64,000 bases of DNA from Meloidogyne chitwoodi. Lineage: Eukaryota > Nematoda > Chromadorea > Rhabditida > Meloidogynidae. Positions 51,390 through 62,400 of the stretch are shown here, piece by piece. The number at the start of each line of letters is the position of its first letter. Within the stretch, counting starts at the first letter, position 1. The notes under the pieces are model-generated. The model was given only the letters and a program-made list of their open reading frames with translations. It made no database searches and was not told where the DNA came from. The DNA lies in contig JACZZP010000001.1 in NCBI GenBank assembly GCA_015183035.1, positions 2,976,001 through 3,040,000 of the forward strand, given 5' to 3'. The position numbers and the translations under genes are program-made.

Positions 51390-53115
51390 TTATAAGTATT
51401 CAATTATTTGGTAGTTTTGATTGTAATTGTGATCATTGTTGTTTTGACGATAATTTTGAACTTTGGAAAGGATTCTAGCATCAGCATCACGATATTTTTT
51501 TCTTTTTTTAGGAGGCTCACGACCAGCAATGAAATGGGCAAAGTCAATATCCGTTGCCTTTAAAATAAAAAAATGAAAATAAAATACCTTTTGTACTTTC
51601 TGCAAAACTGAAATAAAGTGCCATATTGAGGGGTGTGAACAGTTGAAATAAGATTGCAATTTTTTATGTGCTGCCTCACTGAAATTATTAGTCCTATCAT
51701 CACATGCAAGTGTACGCTCATATACATTCCACATATGTGGATCAAATCGTGGGTTTGTTAGTGACCCATCTATACGTGGTCGCCCCGTATAATTATTCAA
51801 ACCTTCAATTTAATAAGATTTAATCAAATAAAATTAAAATACCATTCTAGCATTAGCTCCATTTCTGGCACGTTCCTGAACTCCATGTCCAAAGCATTTA
51901 CAGCACGTGCAAGATCGCAAACAGGAACAAAAGCAATTGAAGTTAACATATTAGCACGTTCCGCAAAAGTAGGATCCAAATTGTAATTCTGAAATAAAAA
52001 AAACTAATGGAGATATAAAATGATAAACCTGAAGTAAATTTTGTTCTGACAATTTTTTTTTCATATTACGAACAAAATGAAAAAAACAAAATCTTATTGT
52101 ACATTGTCCATTAAAGACTGCTTGAATGGCATTGGATACAGCAACTTCGAAATCGATAGAAAATGTTGTAGGATTGAACGCCGGCCAGCTAGCACGTGCC
52201 ATGTTAAACATTCGCTCATAAGTCGCCTGACTTTTACAAGTTAAAAGGGCATGACAAACTGGGAAAACCCAACGGTCTCGCCTATGCATTATCTTGAAAT
52301 TAAAGAAAACTAAACATTAAATAAACCTGGCCAAAATCACATATATTTGATAGAAGAGATTTGGGCTTAAGCTGAACGTGCCATCACCATAACAATGCTC
52401 CATCATGTGTGCCCAATCACGATTTGACGCACGTGCAAAGATTAGGATTCTATAATAGAATAATAAATAAACATTATTTAAAAATAACCTTTGTGGGTTT
52501 TCATTGCCTGCTTCGTAATAAACACCAGAGTCACTCATCAAGAATTGCTCCTGGACAACATCAGTTACATTATAAACCTGATAGGCGGGTGGAATAACAA
52601 GCTCATTAAGGTTTGCAGGTATTACTGGAGGAGCGTTCGCTTCACCTCTTATACGTTGAATCATCTATTAAAAAAATTATATTCGTTCGTTTAACAGAAA
52701 ACCTTGTTTGTGGCAAATCTTGAAGGTACTTCAGCAAGTGCTGGAGAACTCGTATTTTGTAGTACAACAGCACGAATCACTCCCGGTGCCTCCATAGTAT
52801 CTAATGCCCGTCGCTTCATCCCTGTTTTCATTTCTTGTGCCACAACACGTGCTTTAAGTATTATTATATAAAAATATATTTTGTAAAATAACCTGGATTA
52901 AGCTCACAAGTGTGCGGCGTCACCATTCTGATAAAGACATCTTCTAAAGTTGTCCATATTCGGCCTTTGCAAACGTCAATTCCATTTCTATGTTCACATC
53001 GCCAAAACTTCACTGTTTCAATACTATTTAGTTTTCCAAAAACGTAGAGATGGCCATCATAGTTCAGTTTTTTCTTTCCTCTATTAGTCTTAATCTCATC
53101 AGTATTATTTATCAT
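51390..53115 (-). pseudogene. MULE transposase with FLYWCH zinc finger, one apparent frameshift
   Basis: Exons read 52893-53115, 52703-52851, 52489-52664, 52327-52449, 52029-52281, 51843-51988 and 51802 downward, then one more intron near 51585. The N-terminus is a FLYWCH-type zinc finger (FWRCEHRNG, CKGR, HTCELNP). The transposase core has the MULE D-D-E set: Asp in HCYGDGTFS, Asp in [12 protein letters not shown] with FCFFHFVRN after it, and Glu in DDRTNNFSEAAHKK. Phases join without a stop for the first six exons. At exon seven the natural acceptor leads to a stop at 51793-51795, while the conserved reading resumes one base out of frame. So either one base has been inserted or an unusual splice is used. 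The 3' part is open to the stop at 51390. All other features look intact. Confidence 0.8.
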
Positions 53116-53226
53116 GTTTAATAATAAATTTACCGGAGGTTTCTAAAATTATAATTAAACTAATTTTGAAAAAAAAAGTAGTTAAAAAATAATTCAAAAA
53201 AAAATTTAACACTATTAATAAAAAAC

Positions 53227-53352
53227 AAAATATTTAGCCTATGGGGGCTAATTGTCCCGCGGCTAGTTGTCTTCGGGGCTGATTGTCTCGGGGCTAATCG
53301 GCGGGGGCTAAGTGTCCACGGCTAAACGGCGGGGGCTAATTGTCCTGCTCCG
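53227..53352. repeat. Right terminal inverted repeat of the MULE
   Basis: Inverted partner of 51088-51213; followed directly by the 9-bp target duplication at 53353-53361. Confidence 0.93.
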
Positions 53353-53504
53353 CTAAAAAACACAGTGGGGTATTGAACTTGAAACAACTTATTCTTGCCT
53401 TGATGTTTCAAGCATGGAAAAGTTGAGATTATTTCTAGCGACCAAGGTAATCGTACTACTTCATCTTATGTGGCATTTACGGATTTTTAAATTTTAAAAA
53501 AATA

Positions 53505-56500
53505 TTTTCTCAAAAACAAATAAACTTTAGAAGGTCTATCATAGCTCATTTGAATCAGTGTATCAAGCTATCAAATGATACCAAATTCAGAATAATTTTA
53601 TAGAGGGAAAAAAATTTCTTCAATTTAAAAAATTAATTCACCCACAAAAAATTTCTATGTTCATGAACATGATTCTCGAATTCTAGTAATTAGATTTTTA
53701 AATAAATTGCTCATTCGATACAGCTTTTCGAGCTCTTTCGAATGATTTCAAATTCAGAATAATTTTATAGAGGGAAAAAAATTTCTTCAATTTAAAAAAT
53801 TTATTCACCCACAAAAAATTTCTAGGTTCATGAACATGGTTCTCAAAAACTAGTCGATAGATTTTTAAATTTCATAGCTCATTCGATTCAGCTTATCGAG
53901 CATTTCGAATGATACCAAATTCAGCAAATTTCCAACAATGGAAATTTTTTTATCGAACTTTGAATTATTCCTTCAACCCCAAATTTTTAAAATTTTCATA
54001 AATTTTTTTCTCAAAAACTAGTCGATAGATTTTTAAATTTCATAGCTCATTCGATTCAGCTTATCGAGCTCTTTCGAATGATACCAAATTCAGCAAATGT
54101 CCAACGATGGAAATTTTTTTATCGAACTTTGAATTATTCCTTCTCCCTAAATTTTTAAAATTTTCAAAAAATTTTTTCTCAAAAACTAGTCGATAGATTT
54201 TTAAATTTCATAGCTCATTCGATTCAGCTTATCGAGCTCTTTCGAATGATACCAAATTTAGCAAATTTCCAACGATGGAAATTTTTTATCAAACTTTGAA
54301 TTATTCCTTCCCCCTAAATTTTAAAAATTTTCAAAAATTTTTTCTCAAAAACTAGTCGATAGATTTTTAAATTTCAAAGCTCATTCGATTCAGCTTATCG
54401 AGCTCTTTTGAATGATACCAAATTCAGCAAATTTCCAACGATGGAAATTTTTTTATCGAACTTTGAATTATTCCTTCCCCCTAAATTTTTAAAATTTTCA
54501 AAAATTTTTTTCTCAAAAACTAGTCGATAGATTTTTAAATTTCAAAGCTCATTCGATTCATCTTATCGAGCTCTTTTGAATGATACCAAATTCAGCAAAT
54601 TTCCAACGATGGAAATTTTTTTATCGAACTTTGAATTATTCCTTCCCCCTAAATTTTAAAAATTTTCAAAAATTTTTTTCTCAAAAACTAGTCGATAGAT
54701 TTTTAAATTTCAAAGCTCATTTGATTCATCTTATCGAGCTCTTTCGAATGATACCAAATTTAGCAAATTTCCAACGATGGAAATTTTTTTATCAAACTTT
54801 GAATTATTCCTTCCCCCTAAATTTTAAAAATTTTCAAAAATTTTTTCTCAAAAACTAGTCGATAGATTTTTAAATTTCAAAGCTCATTCGATTCAGCTTA
54901 TCGAGCTCTTTTGAATGATACCAAATTCAGCAAATTTCCAACGATGGAAATTTTTTTATCGAACTTTGAATTATTCCTTCCCCCTAAATTTTTAAAATTT
55001 TCAAAAATTTTTTTCTCAAAAACTAGTCGATAGATTTTTAAATTTCAAAGCTCATTCGATTCAGCTTATCGAGCTCTTTTGAATGATACCAAATTCAGCA
55101 AATTTCCAACGATGGAAATTTTTTTATCGAACTTTGAATTATTCCTTCCCCCTAAATTTTTAAAATTTTCAAAAATTTTTTTCTCAAAAACTAGTCGATA
55201 GATTTTTAAATTTCAAAGCTCATTCGATTTATCTTATCGAGCTCTTTTGAATGATACCAAATTCAGCAAATTTCCAACGATGGAAATTTTTTTATCAAAC
55301 TTTGAATTATTCCTTCCCCCTAAATTTTTAAAATTTTCAAAATTTTCAAAAATTTTTTCTCAAAAACTAGTCGATATATTTTTAAATTTCATAGCTCATT
55401 CGATTCAGCTTATCGAGCTCTTTCGAAAGATACCAAATTCAGCAAATTTCCAACGATGGAAATTTTTTATCGAACTTTGAATTATTCCTTCCCCCTAAAT
55501 TTTAAAAATTTTCAAAAATTTTTTTCTCAAAAACTAGTCGATAGATTTTTAAATTTCAAAGCTCATTCGATTCAGCTTATCGAGCTCTTTTGAATGATAC
55601 CAAATTCAGCAAATTTCCAACGATGGAAATTTTTTTATCGAACTTTGAATTATTCCTTCCCCCTAAATTTTAAAAATTTTCAAAAATTTTTTCTCAAAAA
55701 CTAGTCGATAGATTTTTAAATTTCATAGCTCATTCGATTCAGCTTATCGAGCTCTTTCGAATGATACCAAATTTAGCAAATTTCCAACGATGGAAATTTT
55801 TTTATCGAACTTTGAATTATTCCTTCCCCCTAAATTTTAAAAATTTTCAAAAATTTTTTCTCAAAAACTAGTTGATAGATTTTTAAATTTCAAAGCTCAT
55901 TCGATTCAGCTTATCGAGCTCTTTTGAATGATACCAAATTCAGCAAATTTCCAACGATGGAAATTTTTTTATCAAACTTTGAATTATTCCTTCCCCCTAA
56001 ATTTTTAAAATTTTCAAAAATTTCAAAAATTTTTTCTCAAAAACTAGTCAATATATTTTTAAATTTCATAGCTCATTCGATTCAGCTTATCGAGCTCTTT
56101 TGAATGATACCAAATTCAGCAAATTTCCAACGATGGAAATTTTTTTATCGAACTTTGAATTATTCCTTCCCCCTAAATTTTAAAAATTTTCAAAAATTTT
56201 TTCTCAAAAACTAGTCGATAGATTTTTAAATTTCAAAGCTCATTCGATTCAGCTTATCGAGCTCTTTTGAATGATACCAAATTCAGCAAATTTCCAACGA
56301 TGGAAATTTTTTTATCGAACTTTGAATTATTCCTTCCCCCTAAATTTTTAAAATTTTCAAAAATTTTTTTCTCAAAAACTAGTCGATAGATTTTTAAATT
56401 TCAAAGCTCATTCGATTCATCTTATCGAGCTCTTTTGAATGATACCAAATTTAGCAAATTTCCAACGATGGAAATTTTTATCAAACTTTGAATTATTCCT

Positions 56501-59497
56501 TCCCCCTAAATTTTAAAAATTTTCAAAAATTTTTTCTCAAAAACTAGTTGATAGATTTTTAAATTTCAAAGCTCATTCGATTCAGCTTATCGAGCTCTTT
56601 TGAATGATACCAAATTCAGCAAATTTCCAACGATGGAAATTTTTTTATCAAACTTTGAATTATTCCTTCCCCCTAAATTTTTAAAATTTTCAAAAATTTC
56701 AAAAATTTTTTCTCAAAAACTAGTCAATATATTTTTAAATTTCATAGCTCATTCGATTCAGCTTATCGAGCTCTTTTGAATGATACCAAATTCAGCAAAT
56801 TTCCAACGATGGAAATTTTTTTATCAAACTTTGAATTATTCCTTCCCCCTAAATTTTTAAAATTTTCAAAATTTTCAAAAATTTTTTCTCAAAAACTAGT
56901 CGATATATTTTTAAATTTCATAGCTCATTCGATTCAGCTTATCGAGCTCTTTCGAAAGATACCAAATTCAGCAAATTTCCAACGATGGAAATTTTTTATC
57001 GAACTTTGAATTATTCCTTCCCCCTAAATTTTAAAAATTTTCAAAAATTTTTTTCTCAAAAACTAGTCGATAGATTTTTAAATTTCAAAGCTCATTCGAT
57101 TCAGCTTATCGAGCTCTTTTGAATGATACCAAATTCAGCAAATTTCCAACGATGGAAATTTTTTTATCGAACTTTGAATTATTCCTTCCCCCTAAATTTT
57201 AAAATTTTCAAAAATTTTTTTCTCAAAAACTAGTCGATAGATTTTTAAATTTCAAAGCTCATTCGATTCATCTTATCGAGCTCTTTCGAATGATACCCAA
57301 TTTAGCAAATTTCCAACGATGGAAATTTTTTTATCAAACTTTGATTCCTTCCCCATAAATTTTTAAAATTTTCAAAAATTTTTTTCTCAAAAACTAGTCG
57401 ATAGATTTTTAAATTTCAAAGCTCATTCGATTCAGCTTATCGAGCTCTTTTGAATGATACCAAATTCAGCAAATTTCCAACGATGGAAATTTTTTTATCA
57501 AACTTTGAATTATTCCTTCCCCATAAATTTTTAAAATTTTCAAAAATTTTTTTCTCAAAAACTAGTCGATATATTTTTAAATTTCATAGCTCATTCGATT
57601 CCGCTTATAGAGCTCTTTTGAATGATACCAAATTCAGCAAATTTCCAACGATGGAAATTTTTTTATCGAACTTTGAATTATTCCTTCCCCCTAAATTTTA
57701 AAATTTTCAAAAATTTTTTTCTCAAAAACTAGTCGATAGATTTTTAAATTTCAAAGCTCATTCGATTCAGCTTATCGAGCTCTTTCGAATGATACCAAAT
57801 TCAGCAAATTTCCAACGATGGAAATTTTTTTATCGAACTTTGAATTATTCCTTCCCCCTAAATTTTAAAAATTTTCAAAAATTTTTTCTCAAAAACTAGT
57901 TGATAGATTTTTAAATTTCAAAGCTCATTCGATTCAGCTTATCGAGCTCTTTTGAATGATACCAAATTCAGCAAATTTCCAACGATGGAAATTTTTTTAT
58001 CGAACTTTGAATTATTCCTTCCCCCTAAATTTTTAAAATTTTCAAAATTTTCAAAAATTTTTTTCTCAAAAACTAGTCGATAGATTTTTAAATTTCATAG
58101 CTCATTCGATTCAGCTTATCGAGCTCTTTTGAATGATACCAAATTCAGCAAATTTCCAACGATGGAAATTTTTTATCGAACTTTGAATTATTCCTTCCCC
58201 CTAAATTTTTAAAATCTTCAAAAATTTTTTTCTAAAAATCTAGTCGATAGATTTTTAAATTTCATAGCTCATTCGATTCAGCTTATCTAGCTCTTTCGAA
58301 AGATACCAAATTCAGCAAATTTCCAACGATGGAAATTTTTTTATCGAACTTTGAATTATTCCTTCACCCTAAGTTTTTAAAATCTTCAAAAATTTTTTTC
58401 TAAAAATCTAGTCGATAGATTTTTAAATTTCATAGCTCATTCGATTCAGCTTATCTAGCTCTTTCGAAAGATACCAAATTCAGCAAATTTCCAACGATGG
58501 AAATTTTTTTATCGAACTTTGAATTATACCTTCCCCCTAAATTTTTAAAATTTTCAAAATTTTCAAAAATTTTTTCTCAAAAACTAGTCGATAGATTTTT
58601 AAATTTCAAAGCTCATTCGATTCATCTTATCGAGCTCTTTCGAATGATACCCAATTTAGCAAATTTCCAACGATGGAAATTTTTTTATCAAACTTTGAAT
58701 TATTCCTTCCCCCTAAATTTTTAAAATTTTCAAAAATTTTTTTCTCAAAAACTAGTCGTTAGATTTTTAAATTTCAAAGCTCATTCGATTCATCTTATCG
58801 AGCTCTTTCGAATGATACCCAATTTAGCAAATTTCCAACGATGGAAATTTTTTTATCAAACTTTGAATTATTCCTTCCCCCTAAATTTTAAAAATTTTCA
58901 AAAATTTTTTTCTCAAAAACTAGTCGATAGATTTTTAAATTTCATAGCTCATTCGATTCAGCTTATCGAGCTCTTTTGAATGATACCAAATTCAGCAAAT
59001 TTCCAACGATGGAAATTTTTTATCGAACTTTGAATTATTCCTTCCCCCTAAATTTTAAAAATTTTCAAAAATTTTTTTCTCAAAAACTAGTCGATAGATT
59101 TTTAAATTTCAAAGCTCATTCGATTCAGCTTATCGAGCTCTTTTGAATGATACCAAATTCAGCAAATTTCCAACGATGGAAATTTTTTATCGAACTTTGA
59201 ATTATTCCTTCCCCCTAAATTTTAAAATTTTCAAAAATTTTTTTCTCAAAAACTAGTCGATAGATTTTTAAATTTCAAAGCTCATTCGATTCATCTTATC
59301 GAGCTCTTTCGAATGATACCAAATTTAGCAAATTTCCAACGATGGAAATTTTTTTATCGAACTTTGAATTATTCCTTCCCCCTAAATTTTTAAAATTTTC
59401 AAAATTTTCAAAAATTTTTTTCTCAAAAACTAGTCGATATATTTTTAAATTTCATAGCTCATTCGATTCAGCTTATCGAGCTCTTTCGAAAGATACC
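53505..59497. repeat. Satellite A, about 167-bp monomer, about 36 copies
   Basis: Tandem copies begin degenerate (53505-53900; the AAATTCAGAATAATTTTA segment recurs at 53583 and 53750, 167 bp apart) and then become nearly uniform. The monomer contains ACTAGTCGATAGATTTTTAA, CTCATTCGATTCAGC, TTATCGAGCTCTTTCGAATG, CCAACGATGGAAATTTTT and ATTATTCCTTCCCCC. Inside it, TCATTCGA and TCGAATGA form an inverted repeat about 20 bases apart around a GAGCTC. Most variation is in A/T runs and a C/T change that breaks the right arm (TTTCGAATG versus TTTTGAATG). All long reading frames in the array are chance products of the 167-bp period. Confidence 0.97.
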
Positions 59498-62400
59498 AAA
59501 AAAAAAAATTATTTATTTATTTTTTTTTAAAAAAAATTGGGCTAAAATTTTAATATTTTGGCCCATAACTTTTTTCATTTTTATTTTTTTTTAATAATTT
59601 TTTTTTCAGAATACACGACTTGACAAGTCGTGATTTTTAAAAAAAAAAATCAAGAATAAACTTGATAAAAAAAATTATTTATTTATTTTTTTTTTTAAAA
59701 AAATTGGGCTAAAATTTTAATATTTTGGCCCATAACTTTTTTCATTTTTATTTTTTTTTAATAATTTTTTTTTCAGAATACACGACTTGACAAGTCGTGA
59801 TTTTTAAAAAAAAAAATCAAGAATAAACTTGATAAAAAAAATTATTTATTTATTTTTTTTTTTAAAAAAATTGGGCTAAAATTTTAATATTTTGGCCCAT
59901 AACTTTTTTCATTTTTATTTTTTTTTAATAATTTTTTTTTCAGAATACACGACTTGTCAAGTCGTGATTTTTTAAAAAAAAAAATCAAGAATAAACTTGA
60001 TAAAAAAAAATTATTTATTTATTTTTTTTTTTAAAAAAATTGGGCTAAAATTTTAATATTTTGGCCCATAACTTTTTTCATTTTTATTTTTTTTTAATAA
60101 TTTTTTTTTCAGAATACACGACTTGACAAGTCGTGATTTTTAAAAAAAAAAATCAAGAATAAACTTGATAAAAAAAATTATTTATTTATTTTTTTTTTTA
60201 AAAAAATTGGGCTAAAATTTTAATATTTTGGCCCATAACTTTTTTCATTTTTATTTTTTTTTAATAATTTTTTTTTCAGAATACACGACTTGACAAGTCG
60301 TGATTTTTAAAAAAAAAAATCAAGAATAAACTTGATAAAAAAAATTATTTATTTATTTTTTTTTTTAAAAAAATTGGGCTAAAATTTTAATATTTTGGCC
60401 CATAACTTTTTTCATTTTTATTTTTTTTTAATAATTTTTTTTTCAGAATACACGACTTGACAAGTCGTGATTTTTAAAAAAAAAAATCAAGAATAAACTT
60501 GATAAAAAAAATTATTTATTTATTTTTTTTTTTAAAAAAATTGGGCTAAAATTTTAATATTTTGGCCCATAACTTTTTTCATTTTTATTTTTTTTTAATA
60601 ATTTTTTTTTCAGAATACACGACTTGACAAGTCGTGATTTTTAAAAAAAAAAAATCAAGAATAAACTTGATAAAAAAAATTATTTATTTATTTTTTTTTT
60701 TAAAAAAATTGGGCTAAAATTTTAATATTTTGGCCCATAACTTTTTTCATTTTTATTTTTTTTTAATAATTTTTTTTTCAGAATACACGACTTGACAAGT
60801 CGTGATTTTTAAAAAAAAAAATCAAGAATAAACTTGATAAAAAAAATTATTTATTTATTTTTTTTTTTAAAAAAATTGGGCTAAAATTTTAATATTTTGG
60901 CCCATAACTTTTTTCATTTTTATTTTTTTTTAATAATTTTTTTTTCAGAATACACGACTTGACAAGTCGTGATTTTTAAAAAAAAAAATCAAGAATAAAC
61001 TTGATAAAAAAAATTATTTATTTATTTTTTTTTTTAAAAAAATTGGGCTAAAATTTTAATATTTTGGCCCATAACTTTTTTCATTTTTATTTTTTTTTAA
61101 TAATTTTTTTTTCAGAATACACGACTTGACAAGTCGTGATTTTTAAAAAAAAAAATCAAGAATAAACTTGATAAAAAAAATTATTTATTTATTTTTTTTT
61201 TTAAAAAAATTGGGCTAAAATTTTAATATTTTGGCCCATAACTTTTTTCATTTTTATTTTTTTTTAATAATTTTTTTTTCAGAATACACGACTTGACAAG
61301 TCGTGATTTTTAAAAAAAAAAAATCAAGAATAAACTTGATAAAAAAAATTATTTATTTATTTTTTTTTTTAAAAAAATTGGGCTAAAATTTTAATATTTT
61401 GGCCCATAACTTTTTTCATTTTTATTTTTTTTTAATAATTTTTTTTTCAGAATACACGACTTGACAAGTCGTGATTTTTAAAAAAAAAAATCAAGAATAA
61501 ACTTGATAAAAAAAATTATTTATTTATTTTTTTTTTTAAAAAAATTGGGCTAAAATTTTAATATTTTGGCCCATAACTTTTTTCATTTTTATTTTTTTTT
61601 AATAATTTTTTTTTCAGAATACACGACTTGACAAGTCGTGATTTTTAAAAAAAAAAATCAAGAATAAACTTGATAAAAAAAATTATTTATTTATTTTTTT
61701 TTTTAAAAAAATTGGGCTAAAATTTTAATATTTTGGCCCATAACTTTTTTCATTTTTATTTTTTTTTAATAATTTTTTTTTCAGAATACACGACTTGACA
61801 AGTCGTGATTTTTAAAAAAAAAAATCAAGAATAAACTTGATAAAAAAAAATTATTTATTTATTTTTTTTTTTAAAAAAATTGGGCTAAAATTTTAATATT
61901 TTGGCCCATAACTTTTTTCATTTTTATTTTTTTTTAATAATTTTTTTTTCAGAATACACGACTTGACAAGTCGTGATTTTTAAAAAAAAAAATCAAGAAT
62001 AAACTTGATAAAAAAAATTATTTATTTATTTTTTTTTTTAAAAAAATTGGGCTAAAATTTTAATATTTTGGCCCATAACTTTTTTCATTTTTATTTTTTT
62101 TTAATAATTTTTTTTTCAGAATACACGACTTGACAAGTCGTGATTTTTAAAAAAAAAAATCAAGAATAAACTTGATAAAAAAAAATTATTTATTTATTTT
62201 TTTTTTTAAAAAAATTGGGCTAAAATTTTAATATTTTGGCCCATAACTTTTTTCATTTTTATTTTTTTTTAATAATTTTTTTTTCAGAATACACGACTTG
62301 ACAAGTCGTGATTTTTAAAAAAAAAAATCAAGAATAAACTTGATAAAAAAAAATTATTTATTTATTTTTTTTTTTAAAAAAATTGGGCTAAAATTTTAAT

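Larger units (their letters stand above)
51088..53352 (-). mobile_element. Mutator-like element (MULE) with TIRs and 9-bp TSD
   Basis: A 2265-bp element bounded by terminal inverted repeats at 51088-51213 and 53227-53352 (126 bp each, over 90% identical by eye, both starting CGG). It is flanked by a perfect 9-bp direct repeat CTAAAAAAC at 51079-51087 and 53353-53361. A 9-bp duplication and long TIRs are hallmarks of MULEs. Inside lies a transposase gene on the minus strand. The TIRs are GC-rich, unlike the surroundings, and contain several copies of a GACAATTAGCCCC-type subrepeat. The high TIR identity and perfect TSD suggest a fairly recent insertion. Confidence 0.95.

Noticed and set aside
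54580..59530. Several plus-strand reading frames of 60-92 residues with near-identical repeated protein
   Set aside because: They arise only because the 167-bp satellite leaves a frame open across one or two monomers; there is no splice or start context and the sequence is tandem satellite DNA.
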